A stretch of DNA of 64,000 nt from Hepsetus odoe (Eukaryota; Chordata; Actinopteri; Characiformes; Hepsetidae): contig CM029384.1 in assembly GCA_017165825.1 (NCBI GenBank), positions 19,951,158 through 20,015,157 on the forward strand, written 5' to 3'. The notes under the pieces are model-generated. The model was not told where the DNA came from. It ran no database searches and was given only the letters and a program-made list of their open reading frames with translations. The stretch's first letter is position 1. Every line of letters starts with the position of its first letter. Shown in pieces: positions 43,861-54,330 of the stretch. A program made the translations under genes and the position numbers.

Positions 43861-45363
43861 TGTATGAAGAGAACTTGGGATGAGAACTTGGGATGGCTTT
43901 ACTTCTCATCTCTGCAGTATGTACTCATATATTTATCTCATAGAAATACTCTTATATTTATCTCATAGAAATAGTCTCACAAGGTGCTCTTTTTACCAGA
44001 AATTTAATTATAGTGTGGTGGACTGCAAAATTGGGTCAGCCAAATGTCCTCATGGTGTCCATCATCCAGTCACGTCTGTTAATCCCCGCCTTAACCTTAG
44101 CCTCCATGTGTATTTGTATTGTCACACCGAGTATTGATTTCTATGTTGTAGCTCAATGCTTCACCTGCACTTAACCCATCCTCTAACTGAGACAGTAAAT
44201 TTCTCAGTGCTTTGCTTTTTTGCTGAAAAAATAAGTAAAAATACTAAACAGAACCAAAATATTTTCCTTATGGGGACCAGGCAAGTGTCACACACTTGCT
44301 TTCCAGCATTATTGAGACATTTGATCTGCAAAAAGGACAAAATACATAGCCACACACTCACTCAGACTTACACACACATAGAGGTGGAAAAGAGGACTGT
44401 CTATACCCATAGGGCTGCATATGACAGTGTTGACAGAGGGGTTTAACTAGACCACTGGAGACTGAGTTCAGGCACCATGCTATGGCTGTAGAGCTGGAAC
44501 TGGACACTGAATCAATATGGATGACTCTTTTGCATTAATCAGTTATGCTGTTGATATTCAACACTGTTAACAGAACATCACAAGGGAGAAATGCTTCGAT
44601 CTGGTGATGATAATTTAACTCTTTTGTTCTGGATCTGATTAAATGATTTTATATTTTATTATTATAATACATTTCATTTTAGGTATGTTCTTAAAAACTA
44701 TTCTATGTCTTTCAGACAAACTGAAATCATCTGATTATATAATTAGAATAATATTTAATAATATTTTATCATTAAAATTATTTTTTTCAATGTGTGTGTG
44801 ATTTACTTTTTCATTTTCACTTACCATTATAAATGAGTGATTCAGAAAAAGCAGCACCAGTGCTGAAAGCAATGCACCATTTTGCATTTGTTGACCTGTG
44901 TTGTTTGTTTACCAGTGTTTTGAAATGTGTCTATAACCTGATTAATTTCCAATAATAAACCAATTATAAAGCAGTCATCAACCCTTCACTATGGTAGTAT
45001 TTTCACAAAGTTGGATCAAATGTTCTTGTTGGTTTATTGATCCATCTTTATTTCCTTCCCCTGAACAGATCAGAAAGTTTATTACCCCTCTTAAAATAAT
45101 CCTGTCAGGCCATTCCTTGTTTATGCCCCAGTGTATATTTGCCCCCTTGTTAGCTTTAGTCAGGCATTGTTTCTTGATGTTTGTATCTTAGTGTCTGTTA
45201 TGTTCTCATTGCTCAGTACGGATTTCAGCTTTACTTACTTTGAGGTCCACAGTTTCTCTTATCTTATTTTCTGCTTTTTTAGTTTCTAGTTTTAAGCTTT
45301 TTTCCATTATATTTCTTCACCAATGACTTTGATACAGAACCTTTGTGTTGGCATCCAGCCTTA
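43861..45363. other. no recognised gene
   Basis: AT-rich, with a short tandem ATCTCATAGAAATA duplication at 43935-43975. Frames at 43880-44446 have no known motif. Confidence 0.4.
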
Positions 45364-45590
45364 CAGTTGAGGCCAAAATTATTAGCCCCCCTTATGAAAT
45401 TAGACAACACTCTTGATTTCTCCATGAAAAAGACCATTAACAACAAGTGTTTGTTATTTTGGAAACAAATACACTATAAAAAACAATGTCCACTAAGTTT
45501 AATTAGGATATTTTATTGATATATTTTATTGAGTTGAAGCAAGAAAGGGCAAAAATGAGACATTCAAAATTATTAGCCCCCTGGCCATTA
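45364..45590 (+). repeat. Tc1-like terminal repeat, one end only
   Basis: Outer CAGTTGAGGCCAAAATTATTAGCCCCC at 45365 and inner TTCAAAATTATTAGCCCCCTGG at about 45566. This is the two-direct-repeat layout of one Tc1 end (IR/DR). No partner end or transposase follows; LINE sequence begins immediately at about 45595. Confidence 0.7.
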
Positions 45591-45594
45591 ATAG

Positions 45595-46530
45595 TCAAGT
45601 CAAGTAGGATTTTATTGTCATTTCAGCCACATACACAGTACATAGTGAAACGAAATAACGTTCCTCCAGGACCCTGGTGCTACACACAAGACAACAACAG
45701 ACAAGACATAGGACCCAAGACAACATAAGACATAACAGAAGACACAACATAGTACACAAGATGGGGCAGCAAGTGCGAGACAACAGACAGCATCAGACAG
45801 CACAACAGACAGTGTTTTCATCCAGAACAACAGGTTGTTGGGCAGTTTAATGGTGTAACAGAGTAGCATTAGTAAAGTGCAGAGTGAAAGAAGAAAATAA
45901 ATGGATAATAGCTAGCTATGGATGAATAATAGGCGTGGAGACATTAACAGTTTACAAGTCTGAGGCCAGTGGAAAAAAGCTATTCCCCATCCTGGAAGTG
46001 GAGGCCCGTATGCTGCGGAACCTTTTTCCGGATGGCAGGAGGGAGAAGAGAGTATGGGACCCCGATGATCTTCTCAGCTGTTCTCACTACCCGTTGTAGG
46101 GACTTGCGGTCGCTCCATAAAGTTCAGCCAGCGCGCTGTTAGCATTAGCGCTGTTAGCGCTAGCGCTGGGTGGAATGTAGACCGCCGTAATAAAAACTGA
46201 AGAGAACTCCCTGGGCAGATAAATAGGTTTGCACCTGACTGTGAGGACTTTCAGCAGTGTCGAACAATGAGTCAATATTAGCACAGCGTTCGTACCCCAT
46301 TGTGTGTATACGTAAACACACAGCCCCCCCTCTGCGAATCTTGCCAGACAGAGCGATGTTTCTGTCTGAGCGAAACGCGGCGAGTCTGGCGAGCTGGATG
46401 GCGGTGTCTGGAACACTGTCGCTGAGCCACTAATAGTAGCTTGTTTGGCCCTAATTTAGTTAATTCACCATGTATTACTCCTGCGATTGCATCTGAGACA
46501 TGCCTAACACAGCGTGTGTGTGTGTGTGTG
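45595..46530 (-). pseudogene. LINE remnant (Jockey-superfamily type): endonuclease and C-terminus
   Basis: Minus frames 46087-46416 and 46278-46583 carry endonuclease sequence: GGLCVYVYTQWGTNAVL, CKPIYLPREFSSVFITAVYI and a YIPPSASANSANAN stretch. The region to the left (45960-46080 read in reverse) gives a RTAEKIIGVPYSL-like segment and PPAIRKK, typical of the C-terminal end and 3' region of the same kind of LINE. The RT in between has been deleted. Its 3' end (plus-strand AGTCAAGTAGGATTTTATTGTCATTT) abuts the Tc1 terminal repeat. Confidence 0.72.
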
Positions 46531-46540
46531 TGTGTGTGCG
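46514..46540. repeat. (GT)n microsatellite
   Basis: About 13 GT units at the 5' edge of the LINE remnant. Confidence 0.95.
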
Positions 46541-46984
46541 CACATGTGGATATTAAACAACACTGTTTTATGATGGAAGACATATCCTGTGGTCATGGAT
46601 AAGGTATTGCACTTTATGAAGATTATGTATGATGTATTTGTTGGCCTGCATCAAGCCAAGATGTTATTCAATAATAAAACTCAGTGAAGAACTAACCAAT
46701 GTATTAATAAAGCCTCATTTAGTGGACACCTTACTGAAGCAGAAGGCTAGAACGCCAGCCAAGGGCGTTAAAATATTTTCTAACATCTATCCATGAAAAT
46801 ATGGAGAAGCTGCTGATGGTGTGGTTCATTCTATTGGATTGTGCTTTTATATAATATTCGCTATTTATCATTTTTCTTTTTGAAAAACCTGTAACCAAAA
46901 AAATGCTTTGTTTTTTTGGGGGTCCGGAACAGATTAATGGCATTTCAATTAATTTCAGTGGAGAAAACTGATTTGACATACTAA

Positions 46985-47040
46985 ATAAAACTCGTAAGTC
47001 AACTCATGCATAATATAACTCGTAGGTCAAGGCACCACTG
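46985..47040. repeat. mariner-type terminal repeat fragment
   Basis: AACTCGTAAGTCAACTC and AACTCGTAGGTCAAGGCACCACTGTA resemble the end of a fish mariner-like element that closes in CACTGTA. No transposase is attached. Confidence 0.45.
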
Positions 47041-47062
47041 TATATATATATATATATATATA
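47041..47062. repeat. (TA)n microsatellite, left of MITE
   Basis: TA repeat ending in the TA that borders the MITE. A similar TA run (47343-47360) borders the right end. Confidence 0.9.
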
Positions 47063-47340
47063 CAGTACTGTGCAAAAGTTTTAGGCAGGTGTGAAAAAAT
47101 GCTGTAAAAAATGAATGCTTTCAAAAATGGAAGTGTTAATCATTTATTTTTATCAATCAACAAAATGTAGTGAATGAACAAAAGAGAAATCAAATATTGA
47201 TTTGATTTAGATTTTTCTTTTGTTCACTCACTTTGCATTTTGTAAACTGGTAAAAATAAACAATCATTTTTTATATTTCTGAAAGAATTCTTTGTTTACA
47301 GCATTTTTTCACAACTGTCTAAAACCTTTGCACAGTACTG
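47063..47340. mobile_element. Tc1-type MITE with ~45-bp inverted ends
   Basis: 278 bp. The left end CAGTACTGTGCAAAAGTTTTAGGCAG...GTGAAAAAATGCTGTAAA and right end TTTACAGCATTTTTTCACAACTG...GCACAGTACTG are inverted copies, with a few mismatches over about 45 bp. It has no coding capacity and is embedded in TA repeats, so the TA target duplication cannot be separated from the microsatellite. Confidence 0.88.
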
Positions 47341-47359
47341 TGTATATATATATATATAT

Positions 47360-47905
47360 ACACACACATACAAAATATATACAAAATGGGTGGTTTCTAA
47401 TATCACATGCATGATTGTGCTTGTGACTTTTTTTTCATGTGTGCTTGTCGCTATATGCTTTTTTTTCCTTTTTTTTTGTAAGTGAAGTTTGAATGAAAAG
47501 CTTGAGAAACTTGGAGAGGGGTATAGTGTCAGTTAACAAGATTTAGGGTGTTGGTCTGACACAAATACAAAGAGAGAGAGAAAGGAAGACCCGAAAGTAA
47601 ACCCAAGGATCTTTCTTTACCAAATTACTGGCAGTGCCTTTAAAACGACCCAGCAAGTTTACGCTGTTTTTTATGGTTATATAGGGGAGGAGGCCGCTGT
47701 TAGGAATTACTCCTGATTACCGTGCCTGACTTGCTGGTCTCCAACAGCGGTCAGGCTCCCCCAAGTGCCCCAGCAGGAACGGGCTCTTACACTTATCTTT
47801 CAAAACCTGACATTTGTTCTTCACTTCAGTCATTTGTTGGCTCCAGTTACTGCCAGCTACAGTAAAAAAACAAACAAACAAACTTAATGGCAACTGCACA
47901 AGAGT
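47360..47905. other. no recognised gene
   Basis: T-rich runs at 47429-47480 and no identified element. A minus frame at 47717-47899 lacks motifs. Confidence 0.4.
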
Positions 47906-48168
47906 CTGACTGTCACAGTAGATTGCACTCTGCTTTGACTGAGCATACCTGGACTCATCAGGGCACAGGGGTGCTTCATTGTGGTCTGGCTATTTAAGCC
48001 CCAATGAGTCAGAGCAGAGCGTCAGTCATTCACACAGGTAATCTCCATTGTAACAGTGGAGCTTTCGTTTGTATCTTTGGTTACGGTCACTATGTCTAAT
48101 AAAGCTAAGAACAAGCATCCTGGCTATGTGTTTACGTCCTGCCCACACCACCCCAGTGTTACACTGAC
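47906..48168 (+). repeat. solo LTR (third gypsy-like family) with CTGAC duplication
   Basis: The LTR 47911-48163 (253 bp) begins TGTCACAGTAG and ends CCAGTGTTACA, with inverted TGT...ACA ends. It is flanked by CTGAC at 47906-47910 and 48164-48168. Inside are CTATTTAAGCCC, a TATA-like promoter box at about 47988-47999, and CTAATAAAGC, a poly-A signal at about 48095-48105, in the right order for an LTR. No internal sequence is attached. Confidence 0.85.
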
Positions 48169-48300
48169 AAACATGTTCAGTCTAGTTTCCAAAGATCCAA
48201 GGTATAAAAAGCATGTAATTTAAATAAACTCTTATATTTTGATCATGTTTGGATTGCCAGTTTAAATAGTTATTTACCATTGTAAATTTTACCATCATTG

Positions 48301-48385
48301 AGGCAGTGGTGGCATAGTGGTTAGTGGTTGAACCTAGTAGGTTGCCTTGAGGTATTTCACAATGACAAATAGTCGCTTAAACTTC
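48301..48385 (+). mobile_element. SINE-A, internally deleted
   Basis: GAGGCAGTGGTGGCATAGTGGTTAG head and CCTAGTAGGTTGCCTTGAGGTAT, joined directly to the tail CACAATGACAAATAGTCGCTT. The middle is missing. Confidence 0.65.
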
Positions 48386-48662
48386 ATGACATGCATGCCT
48401 GGGTAAGTCATTTATATTAGTTATATAAATATATGTAATATCAATTACTTATCCAGTTTAAGCCACAATTTGTTATTGTAGGACAGTTATTAGAAGTTGC
48501 ACAATAATGTATAGTCACTGAATAATACCAAAAATGTAATGAACAAACCAATTTTCATTGCTCAACTTAGTTGTAATGAATAATTTATTGTTTAATAATT
48601 TGCAGTAGACATTAATTAATAGTAGTAATTCTATAACATGGTGGAAAAACTATAATTTATAT

Positions 48663-48955
48663 TTTAGTGGTTAATGCTGTTGCCTCAGCAAGAAGGAGTG
48701 CTTCATGTGAGGGGCTTGAATGTTCTCTGGTCTGCATGGTTTTCCTTCATCTGCTCCTGTTCAGCACACCAAAGACAGCCATCTCAAGGAGTAGAGATGC
48801 TAAATTGCTCCCTAACTGTGTGTGTGTGTCTGTGTGTGGCCTGATGGACTGATGACCTGTCCAAGGTGGTTTTCTGCCTTTCACCCCATATGTGCGTGAA
48901 TAGGCTTTGGCACCACCCTATTTAGGATATGCATTTAAAATAATGGATGGATGTA
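48663..48955 (+). mobile_element. SINE-C copy
   Basis: GTGGTTAATGCTGTTGCCTCAGCAAGAAGG head, GAATGTTCTCTGGTCTGCATGG core, a GTGTGTGTGTCTGTGTGTGG tract, CTGATGACCTGTCCAAGGTGG and an end AATAATGGATGGATG. Confidence 0.72.
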
Positions 48956-49866
48956 TTTTGTGCTGTTCCATATAAGCAGTAATAAATATGTGAAAAATAA
49001 TGAATAATAATACCTAGGCTATGTGTTTTCTATTTCAATTTGCATCAAACTATCACCTTTTCCACTGTTGTAAAACCTCTGCAACACACAACCTCTCATG
49101 ATGTATGCTGCAAAATATTTATCTAGAATTAGTTGGCTTTTATATTATTATAAACCTTAGTTCCTTTTGAATAAAGCCTGTTTTAAGTTTTCCTTTTAAG
49201 CCCCTCTACAAGGTTTTGGCTTGACTTCACCCACCAATTACACACTCTGTGCCCCTAGATCGCTCCTCACTATACACACCTACCTGACGTCTCCTGCGGG
49301 GTTACATAATAGCGGCGCTGGATGGGTAATGCTTCTGGTGCAGAAGTCACTGAATATCATCGCTGTATAATGGAGTGAATGGATCCCTAAGGGCCAGTTG
49401 CTGACCTTGGCTCTTCCTTACATAAACAGGAATGGTCAGATGTACTCATATACTGGATTTCACGTCCATTGAAAGGCCAAAATGTCAGTAAGGCTTGTGC
49501 TGTAGAGGTTACAGTGTTAAGTGCTATTTTCTGAAGTCAGTGACACTGCGTGACCCAATGGTAACCTTCTCCAGTCTTTTGAAAGGTTGGACAGTTTTAG
49601 ATCAAAAACATTTTATCATGGACAAAAAACATCACTGCCATGATCCATTACAATTTCAGTTGATGTAAAAGACTTGATAAAAAAACCTAAACCTATTATG
49701 TCAATGTTGTTTTGAACTTTGTTAAAAATATGTATGTATTACACTTAAATAAAGTAAATAGAATAACATTCGGTCAACAGGTCTTTTTGGTGGTTGGGAG
49801 ATAATTAGATGGTAATGGTATAGATGATAGAGGGATGTTGTGAAGCTTTTGCTTCAAATATTGTAG
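48956..49866. other. no recognised gene
   Basis: AT-rich. 49195-49330 is more GC-rich but unidentified. Confidence 0.4.
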
Positions 49867-49871
49867 TTTAG
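49867..49871 (+). repeat. target site duplication, left (gypsy E1)
   Basis: TTTAG, repeated at 54394-54398. Confidence 0.9.
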
Positions 49872-50132
49872 TGTCACGGTTCGCGACATGCCTCGGTCCC
49901 GGTCACCGAAGTTCTGACCATGTTTTCCAGCACACCCAATTACCATCACCACCCAATCACTCACACCTGGCTAGCTTAGTATTTAAGGAGTTCCAGACCG
50001 ACCCAGACTCGCCTGTTCTTTGTTGTGGCTCACCCGTGTTTGTTTGTATCCCTACGTTCATTTGCTTCTCGAATAAACCCTCTAAGACAGCCGCCGTGCA
50101 CTTGCGCCTCTTTTCCCCTCCGCAACATGACA
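49872..50132 (+). repeat. 5' LTR of gypsy E1
   Basis: 261 bp, TGTCACGG...CAACATGACA. TATTTAAG at 49980-49987 is a TATA-type box. The predicted transcript start is about 30 bp downstream, near 50011. An AATAAA poly-A signal lies at about 50072-50077 (CGAATAAACC). The last six bases (ATGACA) include the first Met codon available to gag. Confidence 0.93.
49980..50011 (+). promoter_or_regulatory. LTR core promoter and predicted start of R
   Basis: TATTTAA at 49980-49986, with the putative transcript start about 30 bp later at 50011 (GCCTGTTCTT). The start site is inferred from spacing, not mapped. Confidence 0.6.
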
Positions 50133-50995
50133 GAAGAACAGGCCTCTCACTTACGAGGCGCAGCAGGTGGTTCTAGTGGCGGAGAATACATGGATGAACT
50201 CCGCGGTATGGTGGAGGAGAACAGCCGGGGTATTCGGCAGCTGATGGCGGCCGTGACAGAGCTCATGCGCCGGCCGGGGAACCCGCCGCCAGCCGGGCCG
50301 GCTCCACCGCCCGCTCAGCTGCCCGGGGCGCTCGGAGCCCATATCGCACTCCCGGAGCAGTATTCGGGGGATCCGGCGACTTGCCGCAGCTTTGTCGTTG
50401 CCCTCGATATATATTTTTCGAGGCACATCCGCATCTGAACGACCGCGATTGGATTTCAACGGTTATCTCGCGGTTATCCGGAAAGGCAGCAGACTGGGGT
50501 ACCGCAGTCTGGGACTGAGGAGGTGAGACGATTCGCACATACGACCGCTTCATCTCACAGTTCCGGTCCGTATTCGATCGTCCCGCACACGGACAGTCCG
50601 GAGGTAATCGATTGCTACGTCTGAGACAGGGAAGAGGCTCTGCATCAGACTATGCAATCGATTTCCGAATCCTGGCGGAGGAAAGTCAGTGGGACGAGCG
50701 AGCGCTTATTAGTTTTTCGGGCAGGATTACACGAAGAACTACAAAAAGAACTGGCGTGCCGGAATGCGGGATTGTAGCTAGAGGAATTGATCGACCTGGC
50801 TATCCGCTTAGACCAGCACCGGCGGTCTGCACCATCTCGTCCTCCACGAGCCCGAGCGGACCACGCTGCTGCCACTCCTACGTGGCGAGCTCCTCCAGCA
50901 GCGGAGGCGGATCTCGCGGAGCCGATGGAGCTGGGGATCACACGCTTGACCGTTGCAGAGAAGGAACGCCGTGCTCAGAATAAGCTCTGCTTCTA
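50127..50995 (+). pseudogene. gypsy E1 gag, frameshifted
   Basis: ATG at 50127 (MTEEQ) opens a frame running to about 50437. It has a hydrophilic N-terminus with a predicted helical segment MDELRGMVEENSRGIRQLM, a Pro-rich stretch and LPEQYSGDPATCRSFV, the usual beginning of the capsid region. The capsid continues in other frames: LRLRQGRGSASDYAIDFRIL in the 50612 frame, with AIRLDQHRRS in the 50787 frame. Shifts near 50420, 50520 and 50720-50790 break it. The product would form the particle shell and bind RNA. Confidence 0.8.
50134..50143 (+). other. candidate self-primer binding site
   Basis: AAGAACAGGC begins two bases after the 5' LTR and is the exact reverse complement of GCCTGTTCTT at 50011-50020, the predicted 5' end of the RNA. 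One extra G-U pair (50133 with 50021) is possible. I see no TGG-type tRNA primer site here. This is the layout known from Tf1, where the RNA's own 5' end is cleaved and used as primer. It lies inside the gag reading frame. Confidence 0.65.
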
Positions 50996-51704
50996 CTGCG
51001 GGACTTCCGGACACTGGAAAGCGGACTGTCCTCATCTGACAAAGAGAAGAACTGTAACTGCCTCCCATTTTCCTGTCTCTGCTAATCAGTTTGTTATGAA
51101 AGCACGTTTACAATGCGGTAATGTTATTGTTTCTGTTCTAGCCTTAATAGACTCTGGGTCGGCTGGGAACTTCATTTCATCCTCCCTGGCGGCCAGGCTC
51201 CTCACCCCTCTACACCCCCTATCCCACCCTGTGTCAGTGCGGGCCATGGATGGTCGGCAGGTAAACACCAAGGGTCTAACCCAAGTCACAGATCCACTCA
51301 CCCTCACTCTAAAACCTTCTCACACAGAGACCATCCCCTTTTTTGTGTTATCACATTCGTGTCACCAGTTAGTGCTCGGCATCCCCTGGTTGAGGTCTCA
51401 CAATCCTGTAGTGGATTGGAGAAGAGGGGTGATAAAGCCCTGGTCCCCTGAATGTTCTGCTCACTGTCCCACGCTAACGGTTTCCCTTCATTCCACTTCA
51501 GTGGAGAGTCCCCTTGCTCATCAGCCTCCCTCCATTCCACCTGAGTACGTTGACCTAAATGAAGTGTTCAGTACCAAGAAAGCCACTCAGCTTCCCCCAC
51601 ACAGACCTTGGGACTGTGCCATCGAACTTCTGCCCGGCATGAGCCCACCTCGTTCTCGTATCTTTCCCCTTTCGGGGCCTGAGACGAGAGCAATGGAGGA
51701 GTTA
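50787..51704 (+). pseudogene. gypsy E1 nucleocapsid zinc knuckle and protease
   Basis: The frame 50787-51812 is open for 341 residues. CFYCGTSGHWKADC (about residues 68-81) is a CX2CX4HX4C zinc knuckle for RNA binding. ALIDSGSAGNFIS (about 117-129) holds the Asp-Ser-Gly active site of the aspartic protease, and GIPWLRSHNPVVDWRRG follows. The final about 35 residues are out of frame: one extra base at about 51705 shifts into the RT frame starting at 51706. gag and pol seem to share one frame before damage. Confidence 0.85.
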
Positions 51705-51705
51705 T

Positions 51706-52879
51706 GTGGCGGAAGCACTTCAGCAAAAATGTATCATACCATCCACATCACCAGCCTCCGCTGGGTTTTTCTTCATGAAAAAGAAGGATGGAGGGCTCTG
51801 GCCATGCATTGACTACCGGGGACTAAACACAGTCACTGTTAAGTATCGTTATCCACTACCTCTTGTCCCTGCAGCTCTCGAGCAGTTGCAAGGAGCAACA
51901 ATCTTCACCAAACTGGACCTCCGCAGCGCCTACAACCTGGTGAGGATTCGAGAGGGAGATGAATGGAAGACGGCATTCAGCACAACGTCAGGTCATTATA
52001 TGTATCAGGTAATGCCTTTTGGCCTGGCGAATGCTCCTTCCGTCTTTCAGTCATTCATTAACAACGTCCTGAGGGACATGTTAGGACGCTTTGTGATTGT
52101 CTATCTTGATGACATACTCATATATTCCAAATCCTACAAAACACATGTCTCTCAGGTACGATCTGTGCTCTCTCGACTACTCTTTCTCCCCGTTAAAGCG
52201 GAGAAATGTGAGTTCCATCGCTCTGAGATCTCCTTCCTGGGATACCATATCGGCCCAAAGGGGGTAGATATGGAACCACGGAAGGTAGAGGCAGTAACCC
52301 AATGGCCGGAGCCCCGCACAGTGAAGCAGTTGCAAAGTTTTCTGGGTTTTGCTAACTTTTATCGTCAATTCATAAGGCACTTTAGCACCGTAGCAGCCCC
52401 TTTAATGTCCCTCCTGCGAGGTAAACCTTCCCGCCTGACCTGGACACCTGTGGCACGGAGAGCGTTTCAGGAGCTAAAACAGAGGTTCACTTCTGCACCT
52501 CTCCTCTCTGCCAGACCCAGAGATCCCGTTCGTGGTGGAGGCGGACGCCTCGGAGGTGGGTTTGGGGGCTGTGTTATCCCAGCGCCATGGCAACCCAGAG
52601 AAGTTGTTTCCCTGTGCCTTTTTTTCACGAAGATTGAGCCCCACGGAGGCCAATTATGATATAGGAAACCGTGAACTTCTAGCAATCAAAGCAGCACTGG
52701 AAGAATGGCGTTATTGGCTAGAGGGCGCTAAGCACCCTTTCACGGTCCTCACTGACCACCGTAACTTAGAATACATCCGGCAGGCAAAGCAACTAAACCC
52801 CAGAACCCATTCTGGCAACGACCGTGGTGGCCGCTCCGGTGCAATGGGATATCGAAAGGGACATTGCACGGGAGGCTAG
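51706..52879 (+). pseudogene. gypsy E1 reverse transcriptase and RNase H
   Basis: The 51706-52659 frame gives FFFMKKKDGGLWPCIDYRGL, TIFTKLDLRSAYNLVRI (first catalytic Asp), VMPFGLANAPSVFQ and YLDD at residues 133-136. The connection LGFANFYRQFIRHF follows. A frameshift at about 52510 moves into the 52532-52879 frame, which holds RNase H (VEADASEVGLGAVLSQ, NRELLAIKAALEEW, LTDHRNLEYI). After KQLNP the RNase H end (the YRPG...ADALSR part seen in E2) is deleted. A codon change replaces the usual HGLY region by LFLP near residue 159. Confidence 0.88.
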
Positions 52880-53595
52880 ACGGTCTCCGCCCCCAGCCGA
52901 CTGCCCTCCTGACCGGATCTTCGTGCCGGAAAGGCTACGACAACCGTTGATCAGGTGGGTTCATACTTCCCCCGCCTCAGGGCACCCAGGCGTCTTCCGC
53001 ACCTTCGAAAAGGTGAGACGAAAGTATTGGTGGCCCACGTTGGCCCATGACATTCGTCGGCATGTCCGTTCATGTACCGTCTGTGCAAGGACCAAAACAC
53101 CACGAGAACGTCCTGCCGGTAAGCTACAACCCCTTCCCATACCCGATCGCCCTTGGTCACACATAGCCGTTGACTTAGTTGTAGATCTACCACAGTCCAA
53201 AGGTTATACATGTGTGTTAGTGGTGGTAGATCGGTTCTCGAAGGGGTGTCGGTTTATCCCCTTTCCTGTCTTACCCTCGGCGCAGCAAATTGCCGAGGCC
53301 CTATTTCAGTATGTATTCCGTTATTACGGCCTACCGGAGGACATTGTGTCTGACCGTGGGTCCCAGTTCACCTCCCAGGTGTGGCGGTCGTTCTTCCAGC
53401 AACTGGGAACCACGGTCAGCCTCATATCTGGCCATCATCCGGAATCTAATGGCCAGGCAGAAAGAACCATCCAAAGCCTCTGTGAATTTCTTCGCGCATA
53501 CTGTAGCCAACAACAACACGACTGGGCTGAATACTTGTGTTGGGCCGAGTATGCACAGAATTCATTACGTCACTCCTCCACAGGGATGCCCCGTT
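52824..53595 (+). pseudogene. gypsy E1 integrase core
   Basis: Frame 52824-53876. The N-terminal zinc region has HTSPASGH and SCTVCARTK. The DDE catalytic triad is complete: Asp 117 in IAVDLVVDLP, Asp 177 in VSDRGSQF and Glu 213 in SNGQAERT, a D-59-D-35-E spacing. A frameshift near 53590 moves the C-terminal part into the next frame. It would insert the DNA copy; in this copy it cannot be made as one protein. Confidence 0.88.
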
Positions 53596-54330
53596 CGAGT
53601 GTGTGCTGGTCTATCAACCTCCTCTCTGTCCCTGGGATCCTACACCCACAGACGTACCTAGCGTTAACACTTGGTTTCGTAAAGCACGACAAATCTGGGA
53701 AAGGGCCCATGCGCACATTGAACGGGCTGTCCGCCGTTTCCGCCTCCAAGCTGACAAGCACCGGAGGGAGACCCCACAATACCATCCAGGGGACAGAGTA
53801 TGGCTCTCCACTCGGGACCTCAACCTACGGTTGCCGAGTCGTAAACTTAGTCCTAGATTCATCGGGCCCTTTCTGATTGAGTTCCAGGTCAACCCAGTTA
53901 CTTACCGTCTCCAAATACCCTCCCACATGCACGTAACCCCCTCTTTCCGTGTCTCTCTTCTTAGACCGGTGGTACCGGGACCATTGGCTTCACAACCGGG
54001 TTGACAGACCCTCCCCCAATCATAGAGACGGACAGCGGACCAGCGTACCGAGTCAGTGCACTCCTGGACTCCCGGCGGCACCAGGGCGAGCTGCAATACA
54101 TGGTGGACTGGGAGGGGTATGGCCCTGAGGAGCGGAGCTGGGTGCGAGCCAGGGACATCCTGGATCCCCAACTCCAACAAGACTTCCATCGAAATCATCC
54201 CGATCGCCCTGCTCCGAGGCCCGGGGCAGACCACGTCGTCACTCCCAGCCAAACCTGCTCTCCTTCCAGCGGGGACGCCGGAACACACGCCGAGCTGAGT
54301 GTCCGGAGTGCACTCCTGAGGGGGGGGTAC
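53537..54330 (+). pseudogene. gypsy E1 integrase C-terminus with chromodomain
   Basis: The 53537-54004 frame continues the integrase: VNTWFRKARQIWERAHAHIE, YHPGDRVWLSTRDLNLR, LSPRFIGPF and MHVTPSFRVSLLRP, the GPY/F-type module. After a shift near 53995 the 54001-54549 frame holds a chromodomain (YRVSALLDSRRHQGELQYMV, then DWEGYGPEERSWV). Chromodomains guide integration to modified chromatin. A purine tract GAGGGGGGGGTAC at 54318-54330 precedes the 3' LTR. Confidence 0.88.

Noticed and set aside
46120..46170. TTAGCATTAGCGCTGTTAGCGCTAGCGC palindromic cluster as a regulatory site
   Set aside because: It lies within the reversed LINE endonuclease region (Ser/Ala/Asn codon repeats) and is more simply a local codon-repeat expansion.
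50808..51540. Minus-strand frames opposite gag and protease (50808-51068, 51086-51307, 51304-51540)
   Set aside because: They are antisense shadows of the GC-rich gypsy coding region without any motif.
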